DNA from: Reddybacter sp041277045
GTDB taxonomy: Bacteria > Pseudomonadota > Gammaproteobacteria > Pseudomonadales > Porticoccaceae
Assembly: GCA_041277045.1 (NCBI GenBank)
Contig: JBGFSY010000002.1
Coordinates: forward strand, 248,001-312,000
Direction: 5' to 3'
DNA length: 64,000 bases
Shown in pieces: positions 44,026-50,731 of this stretch. The position numbers and the translations under genes were made by a program. Position 1 is the first letter of the stretch. Every line of letters begins with the position of its first letter. A model generated the notes under the pieces. That model searched no databases and was not told the DNA's origin. It saw nothing but the letters and a program-made list of their open reading frames with translations.

Positions 44026-44794
44026 GCTCTCTTCTGATAGCGGAACTGGGCGCGGAAATTATTAAAGTGGAGCAGTCGCCCGGCGGAGACCCTTTACGCC
44101 ATACCCGGTCTTTAAGCAGCGCCGCAGTGCCTATTACGTACAGCACAACCGGAGTAAGCAAAGCCTTTGTGTCGATTTTTCAAAGCTGAAGCCATCGACG
44201 TGTTGCACGACCTGGTTAAAACCGTCGATATTGTGGTTGAGAATTATGGCCCGGGAGTGATGGCAAAGCGCAAGCTCGATTACGAGACCTTGAGTACCAT
44301 CCACCCGAATTAATCTTCCTGTCGACCTCCGCCTTTGGGCGCACCGGGCCGGGGTCAGAATATCGACGTGGCCATGGTCGACGCCCTCTACCACATGCAC
44401 GAAGCCAAGGTTGAATACCACCCCATGCGTTGCGGTGCTCACCACCGGGGTTTGGCGCCCTATGTCGTGTTTAAAGGTAAGGAGGGCTGGATCGCTATTC
44501 TTGCCGGTGACCTGCAAGTGGCCGGATTTATCGGTTGTTGATACCATCGGCCACCCCCACTTTGTCGAGCGGCAAATGATGCGCAAGGTGGCGGACAAGG
44601 TGATCGAAGATGGCGTGATTATTCCCGACTTCCCGATCAAGTCATCAGAACTGCCGAATCTACCCGAGCTGTGGACGTCTTTTCGTGGTGAAGATAATAA
44701 AGCGGTGCTGCAAGACAGTCTCGACTATAGCGATGCACAGGTTAAGGCCTTGTGTGATGGCGGTGTGCTGCATACCGAAAAACCCAAAGGATAG
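44026..44794 (+). pseudogene. CaiB/BaiF CoA-transferase family pseudogene
   Basis: Pieces of a class III CoA-transferase are scattered over all three frames. They are AELGAEIIKVEQSPGGDPLR; RSAYYVQHNRSKQSLCVDF; AIDVLHDLVKTVDIVVENYG then MAKRKLDYETLSTIHPN; IFLSTSAFGRTGPG; QNIDVAMVDALYHMHEAKVE; and the C-terminus GHPHFVERQMMRKVADKVIE to 44794. At least four frameshifts and one large internal deletion (between GRTGPG and QNIDVA) separate them, and the N-terminus is lost. Intact enzymes move CoA between organic acids. This copy cannot be functional. Confidence 0.85.
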
Positions 44795-44811
44795 TTTTAT
44801 TGGCTGTTTTA

Positions 44812-45615
44812 TTATTGGTAGCCCCGTGCACGGATAATCTTCTTCGCCCTGGGGCTTTGCAGAAATTGTAGAAAGGCCTGGGCCGCACTGTTTTCACGCC
44901 CTCGCATTAACATCACCGCCTCTTGTTGAATGGGGCTGTACATTGCTTGCGGTACCCGCCAGGAGGAACCGCGTTCGCTCTCTGGCAGGGCAAGTACCTG
45001 GGCTTGTGCGATAAAACCCAGCTGCGCGTTACCCGATGCCACAAACTGAAAAGTTTGAGCAATGTTTTGTCCGGTGACACGATAGGGCCTCATTGCATCG
45101 ACCAGCTGCATTGTTTCAAGGGTTTGTAAGGCCGCTCTGCCATAAGGCGCCGTTTTAGGATTGGCGAGGGCGATGTGGCGAATATTTTTATCCGACCAGT
45201 GCCCAGCGCGCAGAATATTGCCCTGCGGGTCAATCAGTTCGGGTTGGCTGCTCCACAATACAAGCAGGCCGGTAGTATAAATAAAGGCGCTGTCAGCAAT
45301 GGCCATACCGCCGTCAATAAGTTGCTGTGGCCGTTGCTCATCTGCCGATAGAAAAACATCAAAGGGCGCGCCATGGTGTATTTGCGCAAACAGGGTGCCA
45401 CTTGAGGCAAAGCTGGTGACCAAACGATGGCCACTCTCGCGTTCAAATAGGGGTTTTAGGTATTTAATCGTGCCGGCGAAATTGGCGGCAATGGCAGCGG
45501 TCACCTGCTCAGCCTGGGCGCAAATGCTCAGACTCATCGTGAATAGCAAGCAGAGGCAGTGAGCTTTAAAGGAAGGCAGTTGTTGTTTTAGTGAATCGAA
45601 AACAGTAAACGTCAT
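44812..45615 (-). CDS. modA: Molybdate-type ABC transporter substrate-binding protein
   Basis: A 267-residue periplasmic binding protein with an N-terminal signal (HCLCLLFTMSLSICAQA, cleavage before EQVTAAIAANF). Family blocks: SFASSGTLFAQIHHGAPFDV (oxyanion-binding Ser), FLSADEQRPQQLIDGG, IALANPKTAPYGRAALQTLE and GNAQLGFIAQAQVLAL. ModA captures molybdate or tungstate for ModBC. No modB or modC lies beside it; the neighbours are a pseudogene and mobile debris, so it is an orphan here and may serve a transporter elsewhere. Confidence 0.88.
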   Translation of the reverse strand: MTFTVFDSLKQQLPSFKAHCLCLLFTMSLSICAQAEQVTAAIAANFAGTIKYLKPLFERESGHRLVTSFASSGTLFAQIHHGAPFDVFLSADEQRPQQLIDGGMAIADSAFIYTTGLLVLWSSQPELIDPQGNILRAGHWSDKNIRHIALANPKTAPYGRAALQTLETMQLVDAMRPYRVTGQNIAQTFQFVASGNAQLGFIAQAQVLALPESERGSSWRVPQAMYSPIQQEAVMLMRGRENSAAQAFLQFLQSPRAKKIIRARGYQ

Positions 45616-45762
45616 GTGGGTTTCTGCATGCTGAGTCTATGGACTTGTCGCCACTAATGTTTGTGGGTCGTGCAAAGAGAGGTGTCGCGTTAATTATAGC
45701 CCCCTTGGGGCTGAAGAAAAATCCTCGCTTCATAGGGCTTGAGTGCTCGCGCTAACCCCCAC

Positions 45763-45893
45763 CAAACAGCAGTTTACAGCTAGTCATTCGCGGAGTGCAT
45801 CGACAGTGTAGGGCTGCACACGCTTGCTTGAAGTGTTGCAAGGAAACAATTACGCGACTAAAACGTCCTTCACGTTGGGAGAACACCTTTAGA
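45763..45893 (-). pseudogene. Remnant of a RAYT (Y1) transposase, C-terminal end only
   Basis: On the minus strand the frame reads VFSQREGRFSRVIVSLQHF then KQACAALHCRCTPRMTSCKL, LFGGG, stop. It aligns without gaps to the last 40 or so residues of the intact transposase at 47940-48923 (EGRFGRVVGTLRHLKQACAA, later SCKLLFEGD). Identity is roughly 60 percent by eye, so it is a diverged relative rather than a fresh copy. The rest of the gene is gone; a palindromic element begins at the break. Confidence 0.8.
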
Positions 45894-45983
45894 CACCCAT
45901 GCTAAGTATTCTAAAAATACATCAAAGTTGAATTCTAGATAAAAAGCTCCCCCGTAAAAATAGGATTCTTTAGATGGGTGTCC
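45891..45983. repeat. Small palindromic element with about 20-bp imperfect inverted ends
   Basis: The left end agacacccatgctaagtatt and the right end gattctttagatgggtgtcc are imperfect reverse complements, with a perfect core of gacacccat/atgggtgtc. The interior is A+T-rich. The size (93 bp) and layout resemble a MITE or a REP-type hairpin. A further atgggtgtc occurs at 46299-46307. It adjoins the broken end of the transposase remnant. Confidence 0.55.
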
Positions 45984-46222
45984 AGATTACCTCTCATCAG
46001 CCCCCATATCTCGAGGGTGGCGTTTATTATGGAAATGAATGTGATTCTTAATCCAGCGCAAATAGGTGTGCTCGGTCTTAATACTGTAGTGCTTGCAAAG
46101 AATTACCTGTCGCACCTGCTCGAGGAAGGGCTAGATTTTGGTGTGGAAATATCATTGCGCATAAATCACCCCTAAGCTGGTTGTATAAGCAGTAGTTGGC
46201 GGCTGGCGATAAGGCAAGTCTA
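45984..46222. other. Non-coding stretch in the mobile region
   Basis: No supported gene. A 65-codon open frame crosses 45978-46175 but has no ribosome-binding site and no recognisable family, so it is not called. Confidence 0.4.
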
Positions 46223-46505
46223 GTGACGTAGAGTTTTGCGTCGGGTGACGTAAAGTTCGGGGCTGGAATGGGATGTTTTTGTTTAAGTGATTGTAATAAT
46301 GGGTGTCTCTGTAGAGCCTGCCTGTTGGCTTTGGGTGAAGTACGTCGGGTGACGTAAAGTTTTACGTCACCCGACGTGCTTTTCTAGGGATGGTGGGGTT
46401 GATAAATAAATATCTTGTTCGAAGTCAAAGGCTTGGGTATGGTTGTTCAAGTTTTAAATTGGAGAAGTACGTCACCTGACGTATTTTTTTGCGTCGGGTG
46501 ACGCA
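46223..46505. repeat. Cluster of REP-like palindromes built on cgtcgggtgacg
   Basis: The 12-mer cgtcgggtgacg occurs at 46239-46250, 46343-46354 and (with flanking gcg...cgc) 46492-46503. The middle copy is half of a 17-bp perfect inverted repeat with a 2-base loop (46342-46358 / 46361-46377). The third copy faces an imperfect inverse copy at 46469-46482. The first copy is preceded by a direct repeat of gtgacgta-agtt. The set resembles a BIME-like REP array and lies 1.4 kb from a RAYT transposase gene. Confidence 0.8.
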
Positions 46506-46521
46506 GACTTAGCTGTTATGT
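46506..46521 (+). other. Right half of an attC-like site (partial site C)
   Basis: The sequence gacttagctgttatgt matches the right end of attC-like site A (cttagctgagagttatgt). No matching left half is clear upstream, where REP-like palindromes lie instead. It marks the probable left border of the second cassette cluster. Confidence 0.4.
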
Positions 46522-46535
46522 GAATAAGGATACTC

Positions 46536-46850
46536 ATGAGCACCCAAATTGATCACGATGAATTTTTCCTATCTCTCGAAGAGAAGGGAGAAGATGAAGT
46601 TCGCGCTCTTCTCGCCCGCAATATTTGGGGCAAAACTGGAGCAAAGTTTAATCTTGTTCATGAGTGGTTACGCTCTAGGGATGACGGGAAATCACTGGAA
46701 ATGCACAAAGAGAAAATAACAGAATCCAAAGCCGCTACAGAGGCCAATAAACCAGCTAGTCCAATTGTAAAAATCGGCATTCAGGTTGCTAGCGGTACTC
46801 TTCTTCTCATCATTGGTTATCTTATGGGCAAGCATGGCCTTTTCTCCTAA
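46536..46850 (+). CDS. Hypothetical C-tail-anchored small membrane protein (cassette ORF)
   Basis: A 104-residue protein I do not recognise. The N-terminal 75 residues are acidic and polar (FFLSLEEKGEDEVRALLARN, then WLRSRDDGKSLEMHKEKI). One C-terminal membrane helix (ASGTLLLIIGYLMGKHGLF) would anchor it with the domain in the cytoplasm. It starts just after partial attC site C and ends 6 bp before site D, so it has the standard position of a gene cassette. Function unknown. Confidence 0.7.
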   Translation: MSTQIDHDEFFLSLEEKGEDEVRALLARNIWGKTGAKFNLVHEWLRSRDDGKSLEMHKEKITESKAATEANKPASPIVKIGIQVASGTLLLIIGYLMGKHGLFS

Positions 46851-46856
46851 AAATTC

Positions 46857-46913
46857 ATATAACAAGAAAATCCAGCCGACCGCTTTCGCGGCTGCTGATT
46901 TAAAGCGTTATAT
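46857..46913 (+). other. Integron attC-like recombination site D
   Basis: This is the clearest of the sites. The outer boxes atataac and gttatat pair perfectly, and aaatc-cagccg pairs with cggctg-c-tgattt leaving unpaired bases as expected for attC bulges. The central loop is accgctttcg. It is 57 bp long and starts 6 bp after the stop of the upstream ORF. Confidence 0.75.
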
Positions 46914-46940
46914 TTTATTACTTAAGTAAGGAGACGAAAA

Positions 46941-47180
46941 ATGAGTGATCCAACAAGAGCATCTGATACACCTTATGCAGTAGAAGTTGAATCTGGTAAA
47001 TCCTATTTCTGGTGTGCCTGTGGGGAAAGTAAATCACAACCATTTTGTGATGGCTCGCATAAAGGCACAGAATTCACGCCAGTGAAGTATGAAGCAACCG
47101 AATCAAAGAAGGTATTCTTCTGCGGTTGTAAAGCTTCCTCATCACAACCAATGTGTGATGGCAGTCATAAAAAAATATAA
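46941..47180 (+). CDS. Double CDGSH iron-sulfur domain protein (cassette ORF)
   Basis: A 79-residue protein with two CDGSH motifs, CACGESKSQPFCDGSHKGT (residues about 28-46) and CGCKASSSQPMCDGSHKK at the C-terminus. Each has the three-Cys-one-His ligand set that binds a labile 2Fe-2S cluster, as in the mitoNEET family and bacterial double-CDGSH proteins. Such proteins are linked to redox or iron-sulfur handling. It has a ribosome-binding site (aaggag), lies between attC-like sites D and E, and is probably a mobile cassette. Confidence 0.9.
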   Translation: MSDPTRASDTPYAVEVESGKSYFWCACGESKSQPFCDGSHKGTEFTPVKYEATESKKVFFCGCKASSSQPMCDGSHKKI

Positions 47181-47255
47181 CAAGTGTAGGCAAAAACGCC
47201 CAATAAATTGGGCTGGGCTGTCACTACGTGCCAGTCTTTACTGCAGGGGTTATGT
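47175..47255 (+). other. Integron attC-like recombination site E
   Basis: The left box atataac (47175-47181) overlaps the CDGSH stop codon and the right box is gttatgt (47249-47255). The interior has gcccaat/attgggc as a perfect inner stem. Outer pairing (ggca/tgcc) is partial. The 81-bp length and the position directly after the ORF support an attC call. Confidence 0.55.
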
Positions 47256-47301
47256 GTCAACATCAGTGCTACGACTTAAACATCAAAAAAAGGAGAATTA
47301 T

Positions 47302-47664
47302 ATGTCTGAATCCACATTGTATGAAAGGCTAGGCGGTGAAAAAAATATTCGAAAGATAGCGACCACGCTCTTCGATATGCACGCTAAAAACCAAACGATC
47401 AGTGCCCGATATGTAGACAGTGATCGCGACAAGGTAATTCAGCTAGTCTTCGAATTCCTCTGTAGCGCGACCGGTGGACCCCAGGAATATACAGGCAGAG
47501 ACATGCTCACAGCTCACAGAGGCATGAATATTTCCGAGGAAGAATTTATGGCCGTTCTTGATGACATACTGGCAGCTCTTCAGGCCAATGGTATCGGACA
47601 GCGTGAGCAGGAGGAATTGCTTCTCGCTAACTTCAACCTGCGCGGTGACATTGTACGGGTCTGA
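47302..47664 (+). CDS. Group I truncated hemoglobin (cassette ORF)
   Basis: A 120-residue 2-on-2 globin starting MSESTLYERLGGEKNIRKIA, the usual YERLGG opening of trHbN. The B-helix region is FDMHAKNQTISARYVD, the CD/E region has CSATGGPQEYTGRDML (a Gly-Gly motif), and the proximal His is in TAHRGMNISEEEF. Such globins bind O2 or NO and are linked to NO detoxification or redox sensing. The ATG at 47302 has aaaggag upstream. It follows attC-like site E, so it is probably cassette-borne. An attC-like left box (ggctaac, 47682-47688) follows, without a visible partner. Confidence 0.9.
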   Translation: MSESTLYERLGGEKNIRKIATTLFDMHAKNQTISARYVDSDRDKVIQLVFEFLCSATGGPQEYTGRDMLTAHRGMNISEEEFMAVLDDILAALQANGIGQREQEELLLANFNLRGDIVRV

Positions 47665-47939
47665 CTAAAAACTCTTGAGTCGGCTAACAAACCAAATTTG
47701 ATATTCTAAATTCAAAAGGACATCCATTCTAAATTAAGGCACTAAAAACGGGGCTCGTAGAAATACCTTGTCGTTGCGTTTTTATTTTGACTGTTGATTG
47801 GAGTGGTTTGGCTGGTAGCCACACTTAAACCTGCTTTACGGGCCTATGAGGTCGGCTGTGATGGAGTAGTGAGGCGAGCTGATAGGTTCTACCTGTATAA
47901 AAGGCAGGTTTTACTTTGCTCGGGTTGGGCGTTTGTCGG

Positions 47940-48923
47940 CTAGTCGCCTTCAAATAGTAATTTACAGCTGCGAATACCCGGTATTCGTCGGTAATTCAGG
48001 GCGGCGCAAGCTTGTTTGAGATGCCGGAGGGTGCCAACAACACGACCAAAACGCCCTTCAAATTGGGTGCTGAGGGTGAGCCAATGATCGGCTGAGATAT
48101 TTAAGCGGCTTAATAGCGGGGGAATGCTGTTATCGATAGCGCCTCGTTTGTCTTCGCGGACGATGCGCCCCGTCCAATCGACCAATTCGAGATAATCGCT
48201 TAGACGGCAGGGGAGCCCGTCGGGCATGACTTGGCGTGGGTTGCCAGCAAAGGGCATCAGGCTTTTTTCTTGTTGTTGTGGGTGATTGATCTGGTGGGCT
48301 GTTTGGGCCTTGGCGATGCGCTTTTTAATCGATGTATGGTGTGACCGTTCAGGTGTCTTTGCCATCTTCGCGCGCAGGGGGTTGAGGTCGACATAGGCCA
48401 TACAGGCAAAGAGGGCTTGCTCGTCTAACAGGGCTTGTGATTTAAAGCGGCCCTCCCAAAAACGCCCGGTACAGTCGTCTTCTTTATTGGCTTGGCGGGC
48501 AATGCCTTCGTTGATTAAGCGCATAAACCAACTGATATCGGCCAAGCGCTCACGCCACGTGTCGATAATCGTTGTTAGGGCTTCACGCTCAGCTTTGAAC
48601 AGGATCTCGCCCCGGCTATAGCGCTGGCTTAACAGGTTACCCTTAAATAACTGATGCCAGCGTTCAATGACCTCAAAGGTACTGAGCTGTTCCGCCTCTT
48701 CCGTATGAATGTGCAAGACCACATGGTAGTGATTCGACATCACGGCATAGGCCGCGACATCGATACAGAAGACCTCGGCTAAAGCCAATAGCTTATCTTC
48801 AACCCACGCCCGGCGGTGCTCGTAGCTGTCACCACAGAGAAAGGCCCGGCGCACACAGCGTGATACGCAGTGGTAGTAGGGGGTTGCCTCAAGCGAGACT
48901 TGTTGGCTTCTGGCCTTGGTCAT
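47940..48923 (-). CDS. REP-associated tyrosine transposase (RAYT, Y1/IS200-like)
   Basis: A 327-residue HUH-type transposase. The metal-binding HUH motif is in AVMSNHYHVVLHIHTEE (about residues 59-75), and the catalytic Tyr is expected in AYVDLNPLRAKM. FWEGRFKSQALLDEQ is the typical RAYT block. RAYTs are usually single-copy, move REP palindromes and are not flanked by their own terminal repeats. REP-like palindromes lie at 46223-46505 and a diverged remnant of a relative at 45763-45893, so the locus has seen RAYT activity. Confidence 0.92.
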   Translation of the reverse strand: MTKARSQQVSLEATPYYHCVSRCVRRAFLCGDSYEHRRAWVEDKLLALAEVFCIDVAAYAVMSNHYHVVLHIHTEEAEQLSTFEVIERWHQLFKGNLLSQRYSRGEILFKAEREALTTIIDTWRERLADISWFMRLINEGIARQANKEDDCTGRFWEGRFKSQALLDEQALFACMAYVDLNPLRAKMAKTPERSHHTSIKKRIAKAQTAHQINHPQQQEKSLMPFAGNPRQVMPDGLPCRLSDYLELVDWTGRIVREDKRGAIDNSIPPLLSRLNISADHWLTLSTQFEGRFGRVVGTLRHLKQACAALNYRRIPGIRSCKLLFEGD

Positions 48924-49032
48924 AAGGTGCTCATCGTCGAGAGTGAATTTGATGTTGAGTCAGTATGGTCAAGGGCGAAAGTTTTACTAAAGATGGTTTT
49001 GCAGCAAGGAGGGCTGGTTTAATTCTATATGC

Positions 49033-49230
49033 CTATTGGAATGGATGTCCCAGCCACACCAGCCACATGGCAATGGCGGCTGTCAGCTGTTCGGCCTGAG
49101 CAGCACTGTTTACACACGCACTAAGGCCAGTAAGAAAAAACAAGCAGTGTATACGCGCTTTAACCTGGTATTTTCGTTGTTTTGCAACGCGGAAAGCAGT
49201 CGCCGTAATGATAAAGTGAGTTTTGCGCAT
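49033..49230 (-). pseudogene. Stray 5' fragment of a modA paralogue
   Basis: The 65-codon frame encodes a signal peptide and mature start: VKARIHCLFFLTGLSAC then AQAEQLTAAIA, matching modA at 44812-45615 (FKAHCLCLLFTMSLSIC, AQAEQVTAAIA). After TAAIA the sequence diverges (MWLVWLGHPFQ, stop). So only the export signal and the first mature residues remain. It lies about 110 bp upstream of the RAYT gene, on the same strand. Confidence 0.6.
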
Positions 49231-49415
49231 TACGTGCTTATGATTTTGTGTGGGTGTGGAAGTAGGGTTGTGTAAATGATAGACGTCTTACTACAGGTGA
49301 AGAAGGCTTTGTTCTCTTTATTGCTTGAACTCAGGTTAAATAAAACACATAAGCCTTTAATGTATAGTCAGCGACTGAGTTTGACTAAGTATCGAATGCT
49401 TAGTGTAAGTACACG

Positions 49416-50066
49416 ATGGAGTGTGACCTGAAAATAATAAACGAAGAGACAGGCAGTAGCCTCGACGATTATGTCGCCTGTCCATCCTGTGATGTGATGT
49501 TCGATATTTCGCTATTGGAGGATGGCGAGTCTGCACGCTGCTCGCGTTGTGGACATTTTCTTTCTACTTATCGCGCCGACGAAACGAGCCGGGTGATTGC
49601 CTATAGTTCTTCAGCGCTTATCCTGTTGCTACTGGCTTGTTCTTATCCTTTTATGTCTTTCAAAGCCAGTGGTCTGGAAAGTTTGATGACCCTGCCACAA
49701 ACGGCTCTCAACCTGTGGCGCGACGGTATGCCGAGCCTGGCATTTTTAGTGGCGGCCTTTATTATTTTAATTCCCGCCCTGGTACTCGTTTTAATACTGG
49801 TTTTGAATATCGCATTACATAATAAGCGCCACTACCATTGGTTGCGTCCCGTGGGACGACTCATTTATACCCTACAAGGCTGGAGTATGGTTGAAGTTTT
49901 TTTTATTGGTGTATTAGTTAGCCTGGTGAAGGTTGGTAATATGGCGACGGTGGTGATGGGGCTTTCGTTTTGGGCCTACGCAGTGTTCAGCCTGCTGTTT
50001 ATTTTATCGCTGTCAGGGCTTGATCGCGCCCAGTGTTGGCGGCGTATTGAGAGACTACAATCATGA
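49416..50066 (+). CDS. pqiA: PqiA-family membrane protein, first copy
   Basis: A 216-residue protein. An N-terminal zinc-ribbon-like Cys set (VACPSCDVMFD, ARCSRCGHFL) is followed by four membrane helices (SSSALILLLLACSYPFMSF onward) and the family segment LQGWSMVEVFFIGVLVSLVK. This equals one half of the E. coli PqiA/LetA protein, which contains two such repeats. It overlaps the second half gene by 4 bp (ATGA). PqiA-type proteins pair with MCE proteins to move lipids across the periplasm. Confidence 0.88.
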   Translation: MECDLKIINEETGSSLDDYVACPSCDVMFDISLLEDGESARCSRCGHFLSTYRADETSRVIAYSSSALILLLLACSYPFMSFKASGLESLMTLPQTALNLWRDGMPSLAFLVAAFIILIPALVLVLILVLNIALHNKRHYHWLRPVGRLIYTLQGWSMVEVFFIGVLVSLVKVGNMATVVMGLSFWAYAVFSLLFILSLSGLDRAQCWRRIERLQS

Positions 50067-50731
50067 GTGATGTATCGGCTGATACGCCGACTGATTTGCC
50101 CGCTCAAATGTCACCTGATAGGCCAATGACGGCTGCCTCTCAGGGCCTTGCCTCCTGCCATATTTGCCTCAAGTTGGCAGATGCCAATCATCATCTCTGC
50201 CCGCGCTGTGGTGCAGCCTTACACTTGCGTAAATCGAGTAGTATCGAGCGTACCCTGGCCCTGTTGTTCACGGCCTGTGTGCTCTACATCCCTGCCAATT
50301 TATTGCCAATTATGATTACTGAGCAGTTCGGCCAGCCCACACCTAGCACCATTATCGGTGGCGTGGTGTTGTTAATCGACATGGGTTCCGTCGCGATTGC
50401 CGGGATTATATTTTTTGCCAGTGTGATGATTCCATCGAGCAAACTAGCGATGATGTTTTACCTGTGCTGGAGCGTGCGCAATGGCCCGCCCGAGACGGTT
50501 CGCCAGCGCACCGTTTTGTATCGAATCACGGAGTTTATTGGCAAGTGGTCAATGATTGACGTTTTTGTGGTGGCAATATTAGTGGCATTAATTAATTTGA
50601 CGAACTTGATTGTGATTCATCCCGGAACGGCGACCGTTGCCTTTGCAGCAGTGGTGATGATCTCTATGGTAGCGGCGGAAAGTTTCGATCCAAGGTTGAT
50701 GTGGGACCAAAGGGAAAATAATGATGAGTGA
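50063..50731 (+). CDS. pqiA: PqiA-family membrane protein, second copy
   Basis: A 222-residue protein with the same plan: zinc-ribbon Cys (LASCHICLKL, HLCPRCGAAL), then four membrane helices (LALLFTACVLYIPANLLPIM onward) and RITEFIGKWSMIDVFVVAIL, the signature of the C-terminal half of PqiA. Together with the preceding gene it makes up the content of one full-length PqiA split into two ORFs. It overlaps pqiB by 11 bp. Confidence 0.88.
   Translation: MSDVSADTPTDLPAQMSPDRPMTAASQGLASCHICLKLADANHHLCPRCGAALHLRKSSSIERTLALLFTACVLYIPANLLPIMITEQFGQPTPSTIIGGVVLLIDMGSVAIAGIIFFASVMIPSSKLAMMFYLCWSVRNGPPETVRQRTVLYRITEFIGKWSMIDVFVVAILVALINLTNLIVIHPGTATVAFAAVVMISMVAAESFDPRLMWDQRENNDE

Noticed and set aside
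45978..46175. 65-codon open frame in the mobile region
   Set aside because: Starts inside the palindromic element, lacks a ribosome-binding site and resembles no family I know.
46223..46505. CRISPR array
   Set aside because: The repeated 12-mers are irregularly spaced and lie in palindromes of different layout; no cas genes are present. REP-like elements fit better.
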